A stretch of 64,000 nt of DNA from SXTU01 sp964496695. GTDB lineage: Bacteria > Verrucomicrobiota > Verrucomicrobiia > Limisphaerales > SXTU01. The translations under genes were made by a program, and so were the position numbers. The DNA lies in contig CAZCBE010000012.1 of the NCBI GenBank assembly GCA_964496695.1, positions 1-64,000 on the forward strand, in the 5' to 3' direction. The notes under the pieces are model-generated. The model was not told the DNA's origin. It made no database searches and saw only the letters and a program-made list of their open reading frames with translations. This document shows, piece after piece, positions 32,186-40,764 of this stretch; position 1 is the stretch's first letter; each line of letters opens with the position of its first letter.

Positions 32186-34449
32186 TCATCCGCCGCCCCG
32201 CGCGGGGCAGACGGGTTGAAGCGCAGGACACGGACGGATTCCGGCCGCAGCTTCAGCCGCCCAAAGACCGGGCTGACGGCGATGATTTCCCCGGCCTCCC
32301 ATTTTTCGAGCGCCAAGGTGAGCCGTTCATTGCGGTGCAGCGTGACCTGCACGCCGGCCACCGGCGGCGGCTCCGGAGCGGGGTTGACGGGGAAGGTGAT
32401 CATCGTGGCCCGGGTCAGCGGAACCTCCAGCTTGCTGCCGGCCGGGTTGAACACCAGCTTGCCGTCCCGGATGCCGTGCAACGCACCCGTCGCCCGGTCC
32501 TGGTTCATGAACTCCACCACCGCCGTGTCCGGCGGCGGCACCACGACCAACTGCTCGGGATCGGTGCCCGGCGTGCCGGGCGGCTCCGCGCGATCCACCC
32601 GTCCATCCCACGGGGCGATGCGGATGTCGCTGACGCGGACGCGGGAGTTGCCGTTGTAGTTGTAGAAGACGATGCCTGTGCCGTTGCCCGGCGAGCCCAG
32701 GGCCTTCCACTCATGCACCTTCTCGCCATCGGCCAGCAGGGCGACGGTCTCCGCCTCGGTGTTCACGAGGAACGTCAGGCGCACTGTGTTCTTGGCCAGC
32801 ATCTGGGGCACGCGCGCGCCGCTGGAACTGGACGCCCCCATGCCGGACCGGCGCATCGAGTAGAGGTAGCCGGACGACGAGGTGTAGAACTGCCAGCCGT
32901 CGCTGTAGTCAAAATTCTCCGTGTTGCGCGTGAAGAAGGAGAAGCGGAAGTAAGGCTGGCCTTTCCATGCGAGGTCGAATTCGATGCGCGCCTTCGTGGG
33001 GAGCTGGCACTCGCGGCCCAGCGTGCCCACCCCGGTCGAGTAATACGCACCGTCGCGGAAGACCCAGGCCAGGTTGTTCGTCACGCTGGCGGCGGCACGG
33101 CCGACGAGCACGCCCTCCGCGCCGATGGCCAGATTCGGATTGTCCAGGCGCAGGGCGCCGAGGGCGCGGACCCGGGCCTCGGCGAGGGCGTTGGCCTGCG
33201 CCTGCACCGCTGCGCCGGCAGCTTCCTCCACGGCGAGGGCCGCCCCGGCCACCGCCACGGCCTCCGCGCGGACCCGGTCCAGTTCCCGGGCCTCGGCCTC
33301 CCCCTGGCCCGGCCCCAGCGCCTTGAGCAGCCGCCCGCCGAGCAGCGCCGCCTCGGCCCGCACGAGCCCTCTGAAGCGCGCCGTCTTCACCGCGTCCTTG
33401 GCAAGCTCGGCGGCATTCTCGTAGTCCGCAAACCACCGTTCCAGCGCCCGCTCCGAGGCCAGGCCGGCCGTCACGGCGGCCTGCAGCAGCTCCGATTTTA
33501 GAAACTCCCCGGAAACGGCCGCCTTCTGCGCGGCCTCCACCTGCTTCATGATCTCGGCCACCTTGGGCGAGGGCGCCGGCACCTTGGCGGCCAGCTCCTC
33601 CGCCTCCTTGAGCCGCTTCTCCAACGCCTGTTTCACGGCGGGCGAAACCTTGTCGCTCAGGCTGGCCAGCTCCGCCTTGAGCTGGGTGACGAGCTGGTGC
33701 GGAGGCGGCCCCTTGATCACGGGGCGTCGCGGCTCGGGCTCCACCACGCGGAGCTGCTCCACCGCCACACGCGGCGCCACGTTCACGTCGGGCGCGAGCT
33801 GGATGTTTTGCCGGAAGACGACGTTCCCGCCGCCAAAGATATCCACTCCGGCGCGGTTGACCGCCCCGGAACCAGCCGTGCTGCTGCGCCATTCCTCCAC
33901 CGCCCGGGGACCTTCGTAATAGGCGGCGTGGCTCGTGCTCGCAAAGACGAAGCTCGCCAGCCCCGCGCGCCGCCCGCGCAGTTTGCCCGCAAACCACGTC
34001 TCCACCTCGAAGTGCTCGCTGTCGAGCGACACCAGCCGCCCCTCGAACTCATCGCCGCTGGCCAGCACCACCCGGCAGATCTGGCCGGTGTTGGTGATCG
34101 TCATCAGCGGGCGCGGCGGCAGGCGGATGACGTTCAGGTTGGTCGTGGTGAACTCGATGGGCTGCCGCGCGTTGGGATGCCGCCACTTGAGCGCCTCCCC
34201 GTCCAGCGCCACGATCTCTCCGCGCAGGAACGAACCGTCCAGAAAGGAGACGGTGGCGGGGGGGAGGTTGGTGGTCTGCGCGAAGGACCAATGACCAACG
34301 ACCAATGACCAAAGAATGACCAAGAATGTCGGATGGCGCGCCGCCCCCGGCAGGCAAGCGGGCCGTCGAACCCTGGCACGCCGCGCTCCTGGCATTGGGG
34401 CTTGCGCATTCATTGGGCATTGGGCATTGAGAATTGGACATTCACTCAA
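32170..34449 (-). CDS. Secreted protein, paralogue A, with a long coiled-coil insertion
   Basis: 759 aa from TTG at 34449, or 747 aa from the ATG at 34413. It carries the shared family parts ('FLDGSFLRGEIVALDGEALKWRHP', 'LASGDEFEGRLVSLDSEHFEVETWFAG', 'IEFDLAWKGQPYFRFSFFTRN', 'VRVLRFNPSAP'). Between the second motif and the concanavalin-like part it has a ~200-residue Ala/Glu/Lys-rich helical block (about 240-440), likely coiled coil. The signal region 'LVILWSLVVGHWSFAQ' is encoded by TTGGTCA-type heptamers. It overlaps its upstream neighbour by four bases, counting the TTG. Confidence 0.68.
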   Translation of the reverse strand: MSECPILNAQCPMNAQAPMPGARRARVRRPACLPGAARHPTFLVILWSLVVGHWSFAQTTNLPPATVSFLDGSFLRGEIVALDGEALKWRHPNARQPIEFTTTNLNVIRLPPRPLMTITNTGQICRVVLASGDEFEGRLVSLDSEHFEVETWFAGKLRGRRAGLASFVFASTSHAAYYEGPRAVEEWRSSTAGSGAVNRAGVDIFGGGNVVFRQNIQLAPDVNVAPRVAVEQLRVVEPEPRRPVIKGPPPHQLVTQLKAELASLSDKVSPAVKQALEKRLKEAEELAAKVPAPSPKVAEIMKQVEAAQKAAVSGEFLKSELLQAAVTAGLASERALERWFADYENAAELAKDAVKTARFRGLVRAEAALLGGRLLKALGPGQGEAEARELDRVRAEAVAVAGAALAVEEAAGAAVQAQANALAEARVRALGALRLDNPNLAIGAEGVLVGRAAASVTNNLAWVFRDGAYYSTGVGTLGRECQLPTKARIEFDLAWKGQPYFRFSFFTRNTENFDYSDGWQFYTSSSGYLYSMRRSGMGASSSSGARVPQMLAKNTVRLTFLVNTEAETVALLADGEKVHEWKALGSPGNGTGIVFYNYNGNSRVRVSDIRIAPWDGRVDRAEPPGTPGTDPEQLVVVPPPDTAVVEFMNQDRATGALHGIRDGKLVFNPAGSKLEVPLTRATMITFPVNPAPEPPPVAGVQVTLHRNERLTLALEKWEAGEIIAVSPVFGRLKLRPESVRVLRFNPSAPRGAADEWSGP

Positions 34450-34450
34450 C
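34282..34450. repeat. Heptamer inverted repeat at the toroid/paralogue A junction, TGACCAA type
   Basis: Left arm 34282-34326 (GACCAATGACCAACGACCAA). Right arm 34394-34450 (CATTGGGCATTGGGCATTGA) covers the stop of the toroid gene and the start of paralogue A. The loop encodes the Arg-rich 'ARRARVRRPA' segment. The left arm encodes the hydrophobic part of the signal peptide. Confidence 0.8.
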
Positions 34451-35531
34451 GCTCATATATCGGCAGGAACCGGTAGTTCAGCGCGAGCGACAGCAGCGAG
34501 GCCGCCGTGCCGAACGAGTTGCCAAAGGAGCCGTCCCAGCTTCCATCCTTGTTCTGGGTGGCGGCGAGGGACTTGATGTTGGCGGCGTTCCATTTGCGCC
34601 ACGCGTCGGGCGAGGCGTGGAAGTAGGCCTGCGCGCCGTAGTAGAGATAGTATTGCTGGTAGTGTGATTCCCCCCCGGCGTTCTGGAGATACTGCCAGGC
34701 CCCCTTGAACTCCGCCGTGTCCTTCTGCTTTGCCAGCGCCAGCACCAGCACGCCGATGGCGCAGCGCGCGGCGTTCGGGCCGCTGGACCCGGTGTAGCCG
34801 TAGCCGCCCTCCGGGGTCTTGCAACTGGTGAAATACTTGAGCCCCTTTTGAATCGCCTCCTCGGGCACGGCGAGCCCGGCGTTGCGCGCGGCGAACATCG
34901 CCACCATCTGCGCGCCGCTCACCGTGGTGTCTGCATCCGAGCTGTCCGGCGAATAGCGCCAGCCGCCGGCCGGGTTGCGCGCCTGCGAGGCGACGATGAG
35001 GTTGATGGCGCGCTGCAGCGCCGGCCCGAGCCGCGCATCGTCCACCGCCCCGTAGGCTTCCGCCAGCGCGAGCGTGCCGAAGCCGTGGTTATACATCGAG
35101 GTGCCGATGTAGCCGGTCTCCTTGTTCTGCTGCGCGATGATCGCGCCGAGACCGCGCTTGATGGCCGCCGCGTAGGGCCCGACGTTCGGGTCGTCCCCGT
35201 GCGCGAGCATCGCCACCACGCAGAGGCCGATCACGCCCGGCTGCCGTCCATACACATCCGTCCACATCCCCTCGGGCGACTGCGCCTTGATGAGGAACTG
35301 CAGCCCCTTCACATACATCGCGTCAATCGCCGCCGGGCTGGCATCGGACTTCTCGATGAAGAGCTGCTGGGCGGAGGCTTCGCGGAATGACCAATGACCA
35401 ATGACCAATGACCAAAGAATGACCAACGACCAATGACCAAGGACTGAGGCTCCGCACCGGGAACCCCTGATAGTCTTCCGCCCATTGGGCATTGGACATT
35501 CTCTGGTCATTGGGAATTGAGCTCTGGTCAT
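34446..35531 (-). CDS. Secreted squalene-cyclase-like toroid repeat protein
   Basis: 361 aa from the ATG at 35531, which overlaps the previous stop as ATGA. Upstream in-frame codons belong to the neighbouring gene in another frame. Residues about 19-55 form a signal peptide with a basic start ('RKTIRGSR') and the repeated hydrophobic word 'LVIGHWS'; cleavage near ASA-QQ is likely. The mature part has helix-pair repeats: 'GLQFLIKAQSPEGMWTD', 'AINLIVASQARNPAGGWRYS', 'GLKYFTSCKTPEGGYGYTG' and 'LAATQNKDGSWDGSFGNSFG'. No DXDD motif, so not a terpene cyclase by sequence. A binding or scaffold role beside the DUF4175-like protein is my inference. Confidence 0.8.
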   Translation of the reverse strand: MTRAQFPMTRECPMPNGRKTIRGSRCGASVLGHWSLVILWSLVIGHWSFREASAQQLFIEKSDASPAAIDAMYVKGLQFLIKAQSPEGMWTDVYGRQPGVIGLCVVAMLAHGDDPNVGPYAAAIKRGLGAIIAQQNKETGYIGTSMYNHGFGTLALAEAYGAVDDARLGPALQRAINLIVASQARNPAGGWRYSPDSSDADTTVSGAQMVAMFAARNAGLAVPEEAIQKGLKYFTSCKTPEGGYGYTGSSGPNAARCAIGVLVLALAKQKDTAEFKGAWQYLQNAGGESHYQQYYLYYGAQAYFHASPDAWRKWNAANIKSLAATQNKDGSWDGSFGNSFGTAASLLSLALNYRFLPIYER

Positions 35532-35535
35532 TGCT
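35385..35535. repeat. Heptamer inverted repeat at the DUF4175/toroid junction, TGACCAA type
   Basis: Left arm 35385-35443 is the cleanest array: four successive TGACCAA units from about 35387, then variants. Right arm 35484-35535 (CATTGGGCATTGGACATTCT and on) spans the stop of the DUF4175-like gene and the start of the toroid gene. Because 7 is not a multiple of 3, each frame through the array gives the same cyclic heptapeptide, LVIGHWS. Confidence 0.85.
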
Positions 35536-38500
35536 TCTGCTCCACCGCCTTGAAATAATTCTCGAGCGCCTCGCGGAACTCCGCCGGCACCTGCCGCGTC
35601 ACCCCGCTGCCCTTGCCGGTGCGGCGGGCGGCGGCTTCGGCGCCCTTCGCATCGCCCAAGGTGTTGGGGCTGGCCTTGTCGGTGCTGCCGCCGTTCTGGT
35701 TCGGGCCGGTGGCCGGCTGTTGGCCAGGTTTCATGCCGACCTGCTGCTCCTGCTGCGCCATCTGCATCATCATCTCCGCCTCCGCCTGCGTCATCTGCTG
35801 CTGTTGCTGGCTGCTGCTCTTCTGCTTCTTGGCCTGCTCGTTGATGAGGTTGATGAGGTCGCTCAGGTGCGCGAGCGCCGCGTTCTCCGCCTTCTGCGCC
35901 GGCTCGCCGGTCTGCTTGTCGAAGAGCGCCGTCTCCGCGTCGCGCGTCGCGTCCTGGGTGTCGAGGAGGAACTCCCGCGCCGCTTCTATGTCGTTGTTCA
36001 TCTGGAGCCGCGCCAAATCCCCGCGCAAGGCCCGCTGCTGCTCCGCGACCTTCAGCACGCCCTCGGCATGCCGCGGGTTCCGCGCCTTCTCCTCCTCCAG
36101 CAGCACCGTCTGCTGCAGCACCCGCACCTCGCCCGCGCGCAGGCGGATGGCGGCCATCAGCAGCTTGAGAACCTTGTCGTCCTTCGGCTTGCCCTCGCCT
36201 TCGCCGCCGCCTTCGCTGTCCTCCTCGGGTGGCTCGAGCTTCTTGGCCCAGTCCGCCAAGCGCTTGGACCACGCCGTCAGGTTGCCCATGGCGTCCATGG
36301 AGATGTTCGCCTCGATCAGCCCGCGCACCCGTTCCAGTTCGCTGGCGGTGTTCACCTGCTTCATTTCCGTGGCCACCTCGCCGTAGTTCGGCCGCTGCGT
36401 GCGGTCGTAGAACCGGCTCATCTCCGCCACGACCTTTTCGGCCTCGGCCTTCACGCCCGCCTGGTCGCCGGCCAGCGACGTGTTGATCTTCCGGAACCGC
36501 TCCGGCAGTTCGCGCGGCAGCAGGCCGATGGTCTCGCCCACCACCTTGCCGAGCTGGTCGCCAATCCCTTTCTCCGACTCGGACAGCTTCTTCAACCGCT
36601 GCGAGAGTGTGAGCGCCTGGAGGTTGTCGAGGCCGTCGTTCATCTTCTTCTGGAGCGCCTGCAGTTTTTCCAGCGCCTTCTCCTCGGCGTTGTGCGCCTT
36701 GGTCGCCTCGTCGGCCCGCTGCTGGGAGCTGTTGCTTTCCTGCGCCTTCTGGAGGGACTGCTGGGCATCCTTCATCTCGCCCTGCGCGAGGGATTTCATC
36801 TGCGCGAGGTTCTGCGTCCAGTCGCGGAGCGTCTGCTGCGTAAGCGTCGGGTTGCGCATCGCCTCGCGGATCACGTCCTGCCCCTGCTGGGCGATGCGTT
36901 CGAGCTGCGCGGCGTTGCGGGCCTGCTCGTCGGCCTGCTCGCCCGCCTTCTTCGCGGCCTCGTCGGACTTCAGCTTGTCCTCCGGCAGGCCCATCAGTTC
37001 GCGCGTGGCGGCGGCGATGGCCTCCTCCTTGCGCGTGACTTCCTCGACCTGCGCGAAGAGCGCGTCGAGCTGCTGCCGCACCAGTTCGGCGTGCTTCGCC
37101 AGCCCGACGATGTTGATGCGATGCGTCACCGACTCCGCCGGCTCGCGGCCCGGGAGGAAGTCCGTGGCCAGGCCCTTCACCTCGACCACCGAGTCCGCCG
37201 GGATGCGCATGACCGTGGGGCTGAAGATGAAGCTGTTCGTGAAGCGCCGTTCCTGCGCGCCTGTCGCCGACTTCTTGAACTGCGCCAGCGCCGGCGTGTT
37301 GGTGGGGTCGAGCGACGCGACGATCTCCGTGCTGATGCCGCCCTCGCGGACACCGTAGTCATCCTGAACGTTGAGCCGCAGTTGCAGCACGTCGGTTTCG
37401 AGAATGGAAATCTCCATGCCCAGGTCGCCGAGGTCCACGCGCGGCGCGCCGTCCTTGGTCGGACGCAAGGCCAGCAGCCACGGAGCGACTGGTTTGAGCC
37501 CGAACTCATCGCGCCAGTCGAAGGTGGCTTGCGACGACGCGTCGAGCTTGAGCGAGCCGCTGTTGAACTTCTCGCCCGTGAGCAGCAGCGAAACTGGTTC
37601 GGTCTTGTCCACCGTCACCTCCGCCGAGGCGAGCGAACGCGTGGCGGTGCCGTTGAGCGTCACGCGGCTGCCTTCGAGCACGGGCAGCGTGGCGTTCTGC
37701 ACGACCTGATTAGTGGGCGGGTATTGGAGATAGGCCGGAAGCTGCACATTTGCTGCGAGCTGCTTGAGCGCGGGACGGTGCATGGGCTTCACCGCGATCG
37801 TATGGGTCGCATCGCCCAGCCGGACACGCAACGAGCCGTCCTGCGTCTGGCCGGGGATGGCGAGCTTCACCTCGCCGTTTTGCACAGGAGCGGAAAGTCT
37901 GGTCTGCAGCTCGAAACGCCCGCTCGCGCTCGCAGGCTTCCAGAACGAGCGGTAATTCACTTTGGCCACCAGTGCGAATGGTTCACCATGCGGCACCACG
38001 AGTTGCGCCGGCAAATTCCCCAGCTCGATGAACGTGTAGCGCGGAATGCCGGCAACCGGAACCGCCCAGCGCTGCAATGCGTTCCAGCCCGCCGCCGGCG
38101 CAAGGCCGAACGCGAAGGCCACCGGCACCAGCACGGCGGCCATCGCAAAGGCTGCGAGCCGCGCGGGCCGGGCGTTCACCACCGCGGAGAAATCAAACTT
38201 AGCCGCCTCCGCCGAGACCTGCCGGATGGCGGCGCGGCAGAGGGCGAGGGACATGTTCTGTGGTCGTTGTTTTTCCTCGGCCAGCTCCACGATGCCCAGC
38301 AGGCGGTCACCCAGCCGCCGGTGGCCGTGCTGCACGACATTCGAGAGCGCCCGCAAATCCCGCCGCTGCCAGACCCAGCTCCGGCACCACTGGATCACAA
38401 ACCAGGCCGCCCCCCCGACCCCCGCGAGCAAGAGCGCCGCGCGCAAGGCTTTGGGCGTGTCCCCGATGCGGTCGCACAGAAACAGCAGGGCGAAGGAAGC

Positions 38501-38623
38501 CCCGAGTGAGGCGACCGCGCCGCACGCCGCATGGGTGGATTCCGCCCGCCACAACGCCCGCTCCAGCGCCGCAAACTGCGCGCGCAACGAATCCGGCAGG
38601 GAGATGCGAGGTTCGGATGGCAT
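35528..38623 (-). CDS. DUF4175-like membrane protein, first gene of the five-gene operon
   Basis: 1031 aa. Two N-terminal membrane segments at about 34-52 and 62-80, and a third near 153-175, are followed by a large exported part. The middle is beta-rich ('YTFIELGNLPAQLVVPHGEPF', 'VRLGDATHTIAVKPM'). Residues about 490-800 are helical and Gln/Glu/Lys-rich, with likely coiled coils. The tail has 'QQQQMTQAEAEMMMQMAQQE' and is low complexity. The layout resembles DUF4175 proteins found near DUF58/MoxR-type envelope operons. Its stop overlaps the start of the toroid gene. Divergent from sixA across a heptamer inverted repeat. Confidence 0.7.
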   Translation of the reverse strand: MPSEPRISLPDSLRAQFAALERALWRAESTHAACGAVASLGASFALLFLCDRIGDTPKALRAALLLAGVGGAAWFVIQWCRSWVWQRRDLRALSNVVQHGHRRLGDRLLGIVELAEEKQRPQNMSLALCRAAIRQVSAEAAKFDFSAVVNARPARLAAFAMAAVLVPVAFAFGLAPAAGWNALQRWAVPVAGIPRYTFIELGNLPAQLVVPHGEPFALVAKVNYRSFWKPASASGRFELQTRLSAPVQNGEVKLAIPGQTQDGSLRVRLGDATHTIAVKPMHRPALKQLAANVQLPAYLQYPPTNQVVQNATLPVLEGSRVTLNGTATRSLASAEVTVDKTEPVSLLLTGEKFNSGSLKLDASSQATFDWRDEFGLKPVAPWLLALRPTKDGAPRVDLGDLGMEISILETDVLQLRLNVQDDYGVREGGISTEIVASLDPTNTPALAQFKKSATGAQERRFTNSFIFSPTVMRIPADSVVEVKGLATDFLPGREPAESVTHRINIVGLAKHAELVRQQLDALFAQVEEVTRKEEAIAAATRELMGLPEDKLKSDEAAKKAGEQADEQARNAAQLERIAQQGQDVIREAMRNPTLTQQTLRDWTQNLAQMKSLAQGEMKDAQQSLQKAQESNSSQQRADEATKAHNAEEKALEKLQALQKKMNDGLDNLQALTLSQRLKKLSESEKGIGDQLGKVVGETIGLLPRELPERFRKINTSLAGDQAGVKAEAEKVVAEMSRFYDRTQRPNYGEVATEMKQVNTASELERVRGLIEANISMDAMGNLTAWSKRLADWAKKLEPPEEDSEGGGEGEGKPKDDKVLKLLMAAIRLRAGEVRVLQQTVLLEEEKARNPRHAEGVLKVAEQQRALRGDLARLQMNNDIEAAREFLLDTQDATRDAETALFDKQTGEPAQKAENAALAHLSDLINLINEQAKKQKSSSQQQQQMTQAEAEMMMQMAQQEQQVGMKPGQQPATGPNQNGGSTDKASPNTLGDAKGAEAAARRTGKGSGVTRQVPAEFREALENYFKAVEQKQ

Positions 38624-38703
38624 TTGGACTACAGACGGACTTTACCACCGCTCCGCTCCGTCACAATCCCCAAGTTCCCTGATTTTGGGGTTAGTGCAGG
38701 GCA

Positions 38704-38787
38704 GGAAATTCCCAAGCTCCAACCCCCAAACCTCAAATAGATTTTGAGTTTCGAGGGTTCTTGGAATTTGAATCTTGGAGTTTGGGG
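38704..38787. repeat. Heptamer-like inverted repeat upstream of the five-gene operon
   Basis: Left arm GAAATTCCCAAGCTCCAACC (38704 on) and right arm GGAATTTGAATCTTGGAGTT with the end GGGG at 38787, nearly adjacent. It sits in the 225-base divergent gap between the DUF4175-like gene and sixA, so any promoter for either must be near it. A shorter CCCCAAGTTCCCTGATTTTG palindrome precedes it (38668). Confidence 0.6.
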
Positions 38788-38848
38788 CTTCTTCCACCCC
38801 TCATTGTCTTGAACCCGGCCGGGTTCCGCCGCTAAATCCCGGCGTCGC

Positions 38849-39343
38849 ATGAAACTCTACTTCCTCCGCCATGCCACCGCGCTGGACGGGGCGGACGACG
38901 CCCAGCGCCCGCTCTCGGCCACCGGCCGGCGGCAGGCGCGCAAGCTTGCGCGGTTTCTGCGGCGGAGCGGTGTCGCCTTCGACCTCGCCTTCACCAGTCC
39001 GCTGGTGCGGGCGAAGCAGACGATGGCCATCGTGCTCGACATCACCAATGAAGTGCAGCCGGTCAAGGCGCAGGAGGTGTCCGCCTTGCTGAACGAAGCC
39101 GACACCGCCACCTTCGCCGACTGGCTTGTCCGGCTCCCCGAGGCGGGCCATGTCCTGCTGGTGGGGCACGAGCCGACGATTTCTGCGCGCGTGCGCTGGA
39201 TGCTGGGTTTGGAAGAGGTGGAGTCCTTGGAAATGGCCAAAGGTGCGCTCGCCTGCATCAAGACCACGGACAAACGCAACGGCTCGCTCAAGCTGTTTAT
39301 CACCCCCAAGTCCCTCGGTCTGGGCAGCGACCGTCAGACATGA
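38849..39343 (+). CDS. sixA: SixA-type phosphohistidine phosphatase
   Basis: 164 aa, the usual SixA length. The catalytic histidine is in 'LYFLRHATAL' (an RHG-like RHA). 'LAFTSPLVRAKQTM' supplies the conserved Arg and 'VLLVGHEPTIS' the second His. SixA removes phosphate from histidine phosphotransfer domains or PTS proteins. The stop overlaps the next start by four bases (ATGA). Confidence 0.88.
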   Translation: MKLYFLRHATALDGADDAQRPLSATGRRQARKLARFLRRSGVAFDLAFTSPLVRAKQTMAIVLDITNEVQPVKAQEVSALLNEADTATFADWLVRLPEAGHVLLVGHEPTISARVRWMLGLEEVESLEMAKGALACIKTTDKRNGSLKLFITPKSLGLGSDRQT

Positions 39344-39711
39344 ATCCCGACTGCCAGGCGGAGTTGCAGCGCTTCGTCGCCGATCTCGGCGTGGAGAATT
39401 TCCGCCGCCACATCTTCCTCTGCGCGGACCAGACCAAACCCAAGTGCAGCCCGCGCGAGGCGGGCGTGGAGTCGTGGGATTACTTGAAGCGGCGGCTCAA
39501 GGAACTGGGCCTCGTCGGTCCGCAGGCCCTGGTCTATCGCACCAAGGCCAACTGCCTCCAGGTCTGCACGCGCGGTCCCATCGCCCTCGTCTATCCCGAG
39601 GGCACCTGGTATCACTCCTGCACCCCCGCCGTGCTGGAGCGCATCATCCAGGAACATCTGGTGGGCGGACAGCCGGTGGCGGAATTTGCGTTCGCCCAGC
39701 ATCCGCTCTGA
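39340..39711 (+). CDS. Thioredoxin-like [2Fe-2S] ferredoxin
   Basis: 123 aa. The cluster ligands are likely the Cys of 'IFLCADQTKPKC' (residues 28 and 36) and of 'ANCLQVC' (71 and 75), in the order and spacing of thioredoxin-like ferredoxins. It is followed by 'GPIALVYPEGTWY', typical of this family. An electron carrier. It is translationally coupled to sixA, a pairing whose meaning I do not know. Confidence 0.85.
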   Translation: MNPDCQAELQRFVADLGVENFRRHIFLCADQTKPKCSPREAGVESWDYLKRRLKELGLVGPQALVYRTKANCLQVCTRGPIALVYPEGTWYHSCTPAVLERIIQEHLVGGQPVAEFAFAQHPL

Positions 39712-39790
39712 GCCGAAGGCGCGCGGCATTCATGCCGCTTCACCGTCCGAGCAAACCAAGGCCGCGCCGCCGCGCCGAAATGATGCAAGT

Positions 39791-39918
39791 CGCGAAGCGT
39801 CTGGAGTGCGGTGCGTTCACCGCCGCTTTGGCTCGTGCGCGCAGCACGGCTGTGGAAGTCCCATCACCCCATGGGAAAATGCGGTGCTGAAGGACGCCGC
39901 ACTCCAGACGCTTCGCGC
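39791..39918. repeat. Large inverted repeat downstream of the ferredoxin gene
   Basis: CGCGAAGCGTCTGGAGTGCG (39791 on) and CGCACTCCAGACGCTTCGCG (ending 39918) are perfectly complementary 20-base arms. The arms continue inward with 'gtgcgttcaccgcc'/'gcggtgctgaaggac'. Between is CCCATCACCCCATGGG-like sequence. It lies between convergent genes. Confidence 0.75.
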
Positions 39919-39940
39919 GGCCTCACGCAACGGGCCGACG

Positions 39941-40738
39941 CTAGTAATTCCAGCTCCGGTAAATCTCGTAAACGTCCACCCGCCCGCCAATGAAGTAGTG
40001 CAGCGGCGGCAGGGAGAAGGTCCGTGTGGCGCGGTCATACCGCAACGGGACCTCCCGCTCCGGCACGTTCGGGTCGTAGGCACGGAAGGTGATCCCGTCC
40101 GCCGTCTCCGTCGCGCCACACAGCAGCAGGGTGTGATTGATGGTGAGCTGGGGAAAGCGCAGGACGTGGATGATCGGCGGCTTCCCTTGCCGCAAGGTGT
40201 CGGCCAGCCGCGCCGCTTCAACGGCTTGATGCGCGCGGGAAAAGGGAAAGGTCATGCGCCAGTTTCCCCGTTGGAAGTAGCTCTGCCATGCGCCCCCGCA
40301 ATTCGCTTTCAGCAGCGTTTCCCACGCCCGGCTGAATTCCCGCAAGCTGCGGTAGCCGGGGATCACCACTTTCATTCCCGGTGCCGATTCCGTCCGGGCG
40401 CTGCGGGCAATCACCGCGCGGATCAGTTCCCGGCATGCCGCTGCGTCCGGCGCGGGCAGCGCAGGATCGAAGCGGGCGTGCAGCCAGAACTGCCGGGCCG
40501 CGCGCACCACCACGAAACAGTGCAGCGTGTAATCCGGCTCCGGCACGCGCGGCGTGGACACCTGGCGACCCGTCGCGGGGTCCATGGCATAGCTCCACTT
40601 CGTCTCGTTGGCGAAGGCGAAGGCATCGCGGTCAAAGTCAAAGCCGCGCACCACGGGCACGGCCTTGGCCGCACCGGTTTCGGTGGTCTTGGATGAAATC
40701 GTCTCCGTCAGGTTCACGCGTGCAAAGCTTGCCCCCAC
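39941..40738 (-). CDS. Protein of unknown function with a peptidase C39-like layout
   Basis: 265 aa from a GTG at 40738. It has no signal peptide. The C-terminal third has 'PIIHVLRFPQLTINHTLLLCG' and 'ITFRAYDPNVPE', and ends 'YFIGGRVDVYEIYRSW'. A His followed by Asp-Pro-Asn fits a papain-like/C39-like fold, and 'NCGGAWQSYF' could hold the Cys. This assignment is tentative. It is divergent from the acyl-CoA synthetase-like gene. Confidence 0.55.
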   Translation of the reverse strand: MGASFARVNLTETISSKTTETGAAKAVPVVRGFDFDRDAFAFANETKWSYAMDPATGRQVSTPRVPEPDYTLHCFVVVRAARQFWLHARFDPALPAPDAAACRELIRAVIARSARTESAPGMKVVIPGYRSLREFSRAWETLLKANCGGAWQSYFQRGNWRMTFPFSRAHQAVEAARLADTLRQGKPPIIHVLRFPQLTINHTLLLCGATETADGITFRAYDPNVPEREVPLRYDRATRTFSLPPLHYFIGGRVDVYEIYRSWNY

Positions 40739-40764
40739 GCTAGGAGGCGGCTAGCAAGCAGGCA

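Noticed and set aside
35385..35443. CRISPR-like array
   Set aside because: The repeat unit is 7 bases, degenerate and without spacers, and it pairs with an inverted array; no cas genes are present.
35492..38509. 1005-codon plus-strand open frame
   Set aside because: Antisense to the DUF4175-like gene. Composition is Leu/Arg-rich with no domains, and the opposite strand has membrane segments and coupled overlaps.
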